Of a stretch of 64,000 nucleotides of DNA, positions 63,285 to 64,000 are shown piece after piece. The stretch covers positions 20,983,480 to 21,047,479 of the forward strand of contig NC_136010.1 of NCBI RefSeq assembly GCF_048128805.1, in the 5' to 3' direction. Each line of letters opens with the position of its first letter. The stretch's first letter is position 1. Position numbers and translations under genes: made by a program. The notes beneath the pieces were generated by a model that saw nothing but the letters and a program-made list of their open reading frames with translations, was not told where the DNA came from and did no database searches. The stretch comes from Centroberyx gerrardi (lineage: Eukaryota > Chordata > Actinopteri > Beryciformes > Berycidae).

Positions 63285-64000
63285 CCTGTGAGCTAACTTT
63301 GGTATAGATATATAATGGCGGAGAATTTAAACCTCTTTAGACCCCCAGTTGTGGCGCAGACATTCTCAGGCTTCCTCGTGCGACAGCGCCACTAAGCTCG
63401 GTTGTTATGAAAAACATGTCAAACATCCAGTGTAATATGTGCCTCTTCACAGGGCAGATGATTAGACCCAGAATCGCACTAATGACACTAATAAGGGCAA
63501 ATATCCCCCATTATCTTTTCCCTGAGTGATAGGAGAAGTAGAGGGGAGTGCAGGTGAGGAGACCGAGGCTTGGGGCTCCTGGGAATAAAGACAGCAGAGA
63601 ATAAGGGGTAGAGTTGGTCATAAGAAGTTCTCGGGCAAGTCTTATACTCAACATGTATAAGTCATCTTATCATAGATCTTATCTACACTGGTTTCAGAAT
63701 ACAAATTTCAAAAAATAAATACACACTTACATTTCTAATAGATTTTAACCCCTTGCACCCTGAGTTTCCCCTTAAATTTCCCCTTAAGTAGCTTCAAAGT
63801 AAGAACTTTTTTTTATCAAACTGTATGACAATGTCACATACATCTTCTGTATCTGCTCATTCCAATGCTTCATTAAAGCTACAGCCGCAAAAGCTGAGTG
63901 AAATATTCAAACCCAAGCTGACATTTTTTATGGCTGCAGCATTACATCAAATGGAAAAAATCTATATGATTGTGCAGCATTTCCCTGTAATTCAGCATGA

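Larger units (their letters stand above)
59521..64000. other. Gene-free 3' flank of C1QTNF12
   Basis: No gene is recognised; frames up to 146 codons are driven by repeats or match nothing known. Repeats include (CA)n at 62734-62777 and (GT)n at 63253-63284, plus a G-rich tract at 62962-62985. Several stretches (60920-61130, 62870-63180, 63420-63530) look complex and contain clustered TAAT-type motifs, which could be regulatory. Confidence 0.55.

Overview
This window is nuclear DNA from a vertebrate, almost certainly a teleost fish. All five genes are split by GT-AG introns (one GC-AG), and their proteins match vertebrate families along most of their length. Fish-type hAT MITEs, CA/GA microsatellites and L2/SINE-like tails are scattered through introns and spacers. 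Nothing bacterial or phage-like is present. Gene identities come from comparing translated exons with family sequences I know; no search was run.

Layout. (1) 1509-16553, +: ACAP3, an Arf GTPase-activating protein (BAR-PH-ArfGAP-ankyrin), missing only its first exons, which lie upstream of base 1. An extra in-frame last exon at 20556-20662 would give it an ACAP2-like tail. (2) 24078-33408, +: complete HIPK1, a nuclear protein kinase, in 16 coding exons. (3) 34918-36682, -: a complete 288-codon coiled-coil gene of the CCDC42/CFAP73 (DUF4200) axonemal family, meeting HIPK1 tail to tail. (4) 38750-42740, -: complete SDF4/Cab45, a Golgi EF-hand protein. (5) 46690-58418, +: complete C1QTNF12 (adipolin/FAM132A), a secreted C1q-domain hormone. 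The remaining 4.5 kb (59520-64000) has no recognisable gene.

ACAP3, SDF4 and C1QTNF12 are also close together in the human genome (1p36.33), so the block is old. HIPK1 (human 1p13) and the CCDC42-family gene are inserted in it. The genes do not form one pathway: membrane trafficking, nuclear signalling, cilia/sperm tail, secretory calcium handling and a secreted hormone are all represented.

No unprecedented system was found. The most interesting observations are the two alternative C-terminal ends of ACAP3, a 201-nt HIPK1 intron that stays open and in frame, a 12-nt microexon, a GC-AG intron, two intact hAT MITEs with perfect 8-bp target duplications inside HIPK1, and a possible G-quadruplex in the SDF4 3' UTR.
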